DNA of 59,376 bases from positions 1-59,376 of the forward strand of contig JACPPF010000172.1 in the NCBI GenBank assembly GCA_016191165.1, in the 5' to 3' direction. The notes beneath the pieces were generated by a model. It was not told the origin of the DNA, searched no databases, and saw nothing but the letters and a program-made list of their open reading frames with translations. Below, one piece after another: positions 59,269-59,376 of this stretch. This DNA is from Planctomycetota bacterium (GTDB taxonomy: Bacteria > Planctomycetota > Planctomycetia > Gemmatales > Gemmataceae). The position numbers were made by a program, and so were the translations under genes. Positions within the stretch are counted from its first letter, which is position 1; the number at the start of each line of letters is the position of its first letter.

Positions 59269-59376
59269 GGCCTGGTTCAAATCCATCGATTTTAGGGTAA
59301 CAAGCAATCAGCGAGCCGCCGGGCTTGTCCCGGCGGTGAACCAAGGCGAATCGGAATGCACCGCCGGGACAAGCCC
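59269..59376. repeat. 142-bp dispersed repeat, third copy cut by the window end
   Basis: It starts GGCCTGGTTCAAATCCATCG and follows the copy at 32055 nearly base for base through CACCGCCGGGACAAGCCC, where the window ends. An open frame that crosses it (59108-59344) is an artefact of the repeat. Confidence 0.85.

Noticed and set aside
59108-59344. 78-codon leftward open frame at the window end
   Set aside because: It is mostly translation of the 142-bp repeat and has no ribosome binding site.

Overview
The window looks like a chromosomal segment of a GC-rich planctomycete, most likely a Gemmata-type (Gemmataceae) bacterium. The indicators are a DUF1501 Tat-exported protein, a sulfatase, a Gly-rich surface protein, many secreted proteins of unknown function, PQQ-propeller and HEAT-repeat proteins, an FHA/kinase protein, a CPXCG zinc ribbon and abundant short palindromic repeats between and even inside genes. 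This assignment is inferred from gene content; no 16S gene or other marker is present.

Layout. 1-9042: three rightward secreted proteins of unknown function, a leftward toroid protein with a CXXCH motif, two tiny Cys-rich genes, an FHA-like protein, the nickel regulator NikR, a NagB-like sugar-phosphate protein and a Lys/Asp-rich secreted protein that ends in a clear terminator. 9218-18543: a phosphate-selective-type porin, a sulfatase with a small membrane partner, a beta-barrel-like protein, a Gly-rich surface protein, an NTF2-like exported protein and two very small genes. 18959-27005: a polar amino-acid ABC importer (ATPase plus a fused binding protein/permease), a Nudix hydrolase overlapping a DUF4432-type protein, a PQQ propeller protein and tyrosyl-tRNA synthetase. 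27242-28848: a compact two-gene ATPase module of more AT-rich composition. 29201-31772: an SGNH/MBOAT O-acyltransferase pair. 32317-39031: a HEAT protein, a secreted protein, a metal-binding lipoprotein, a chimeric CzcB/CzcA efflux gene and a Cys/His-rich exported protein. 39211-52995: XdhC, a nucleoside phosphorylase, DUF1501, an oxidoreductase-fold protein, two large secreted toroid-like proteins, a SirB1 protein with an FHA pseudokinase, and a bile-acid-symporter family transporter. 53071-56267: a seven-gene tRNA array between an unrecognised gene and ribBA. 56398-59376: an Rpn-type nuclease, inositol-3-phosphate synthase, two small paralogues and a truncated dispersed repeat.

Most unusual features: (1) the in-frame fusion of the first ~168 residues of a periplasmic adaptor to the last two-thirds of an RND pump; (2) a tRNA array in which all three Leu-anticodon tRNAs lack a normal long variable arm; (3) GC-rich palindromic repeats inserted in frame in tyrS, the DUF4432 gene and the RND gene; (4) three further dispersed repeat families (142 bp with terminal inverted repeats, 61 bp, and a 77-bp element with 9-bp flanking direct repeats inside the tRNA array); (5) the ATPase/small-protein pair, which resembles the build of defence modules; (6) a kinase-fold protein without the catalytic aspartate. 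Functions below rest on motif recognition by eye; no database search was run.
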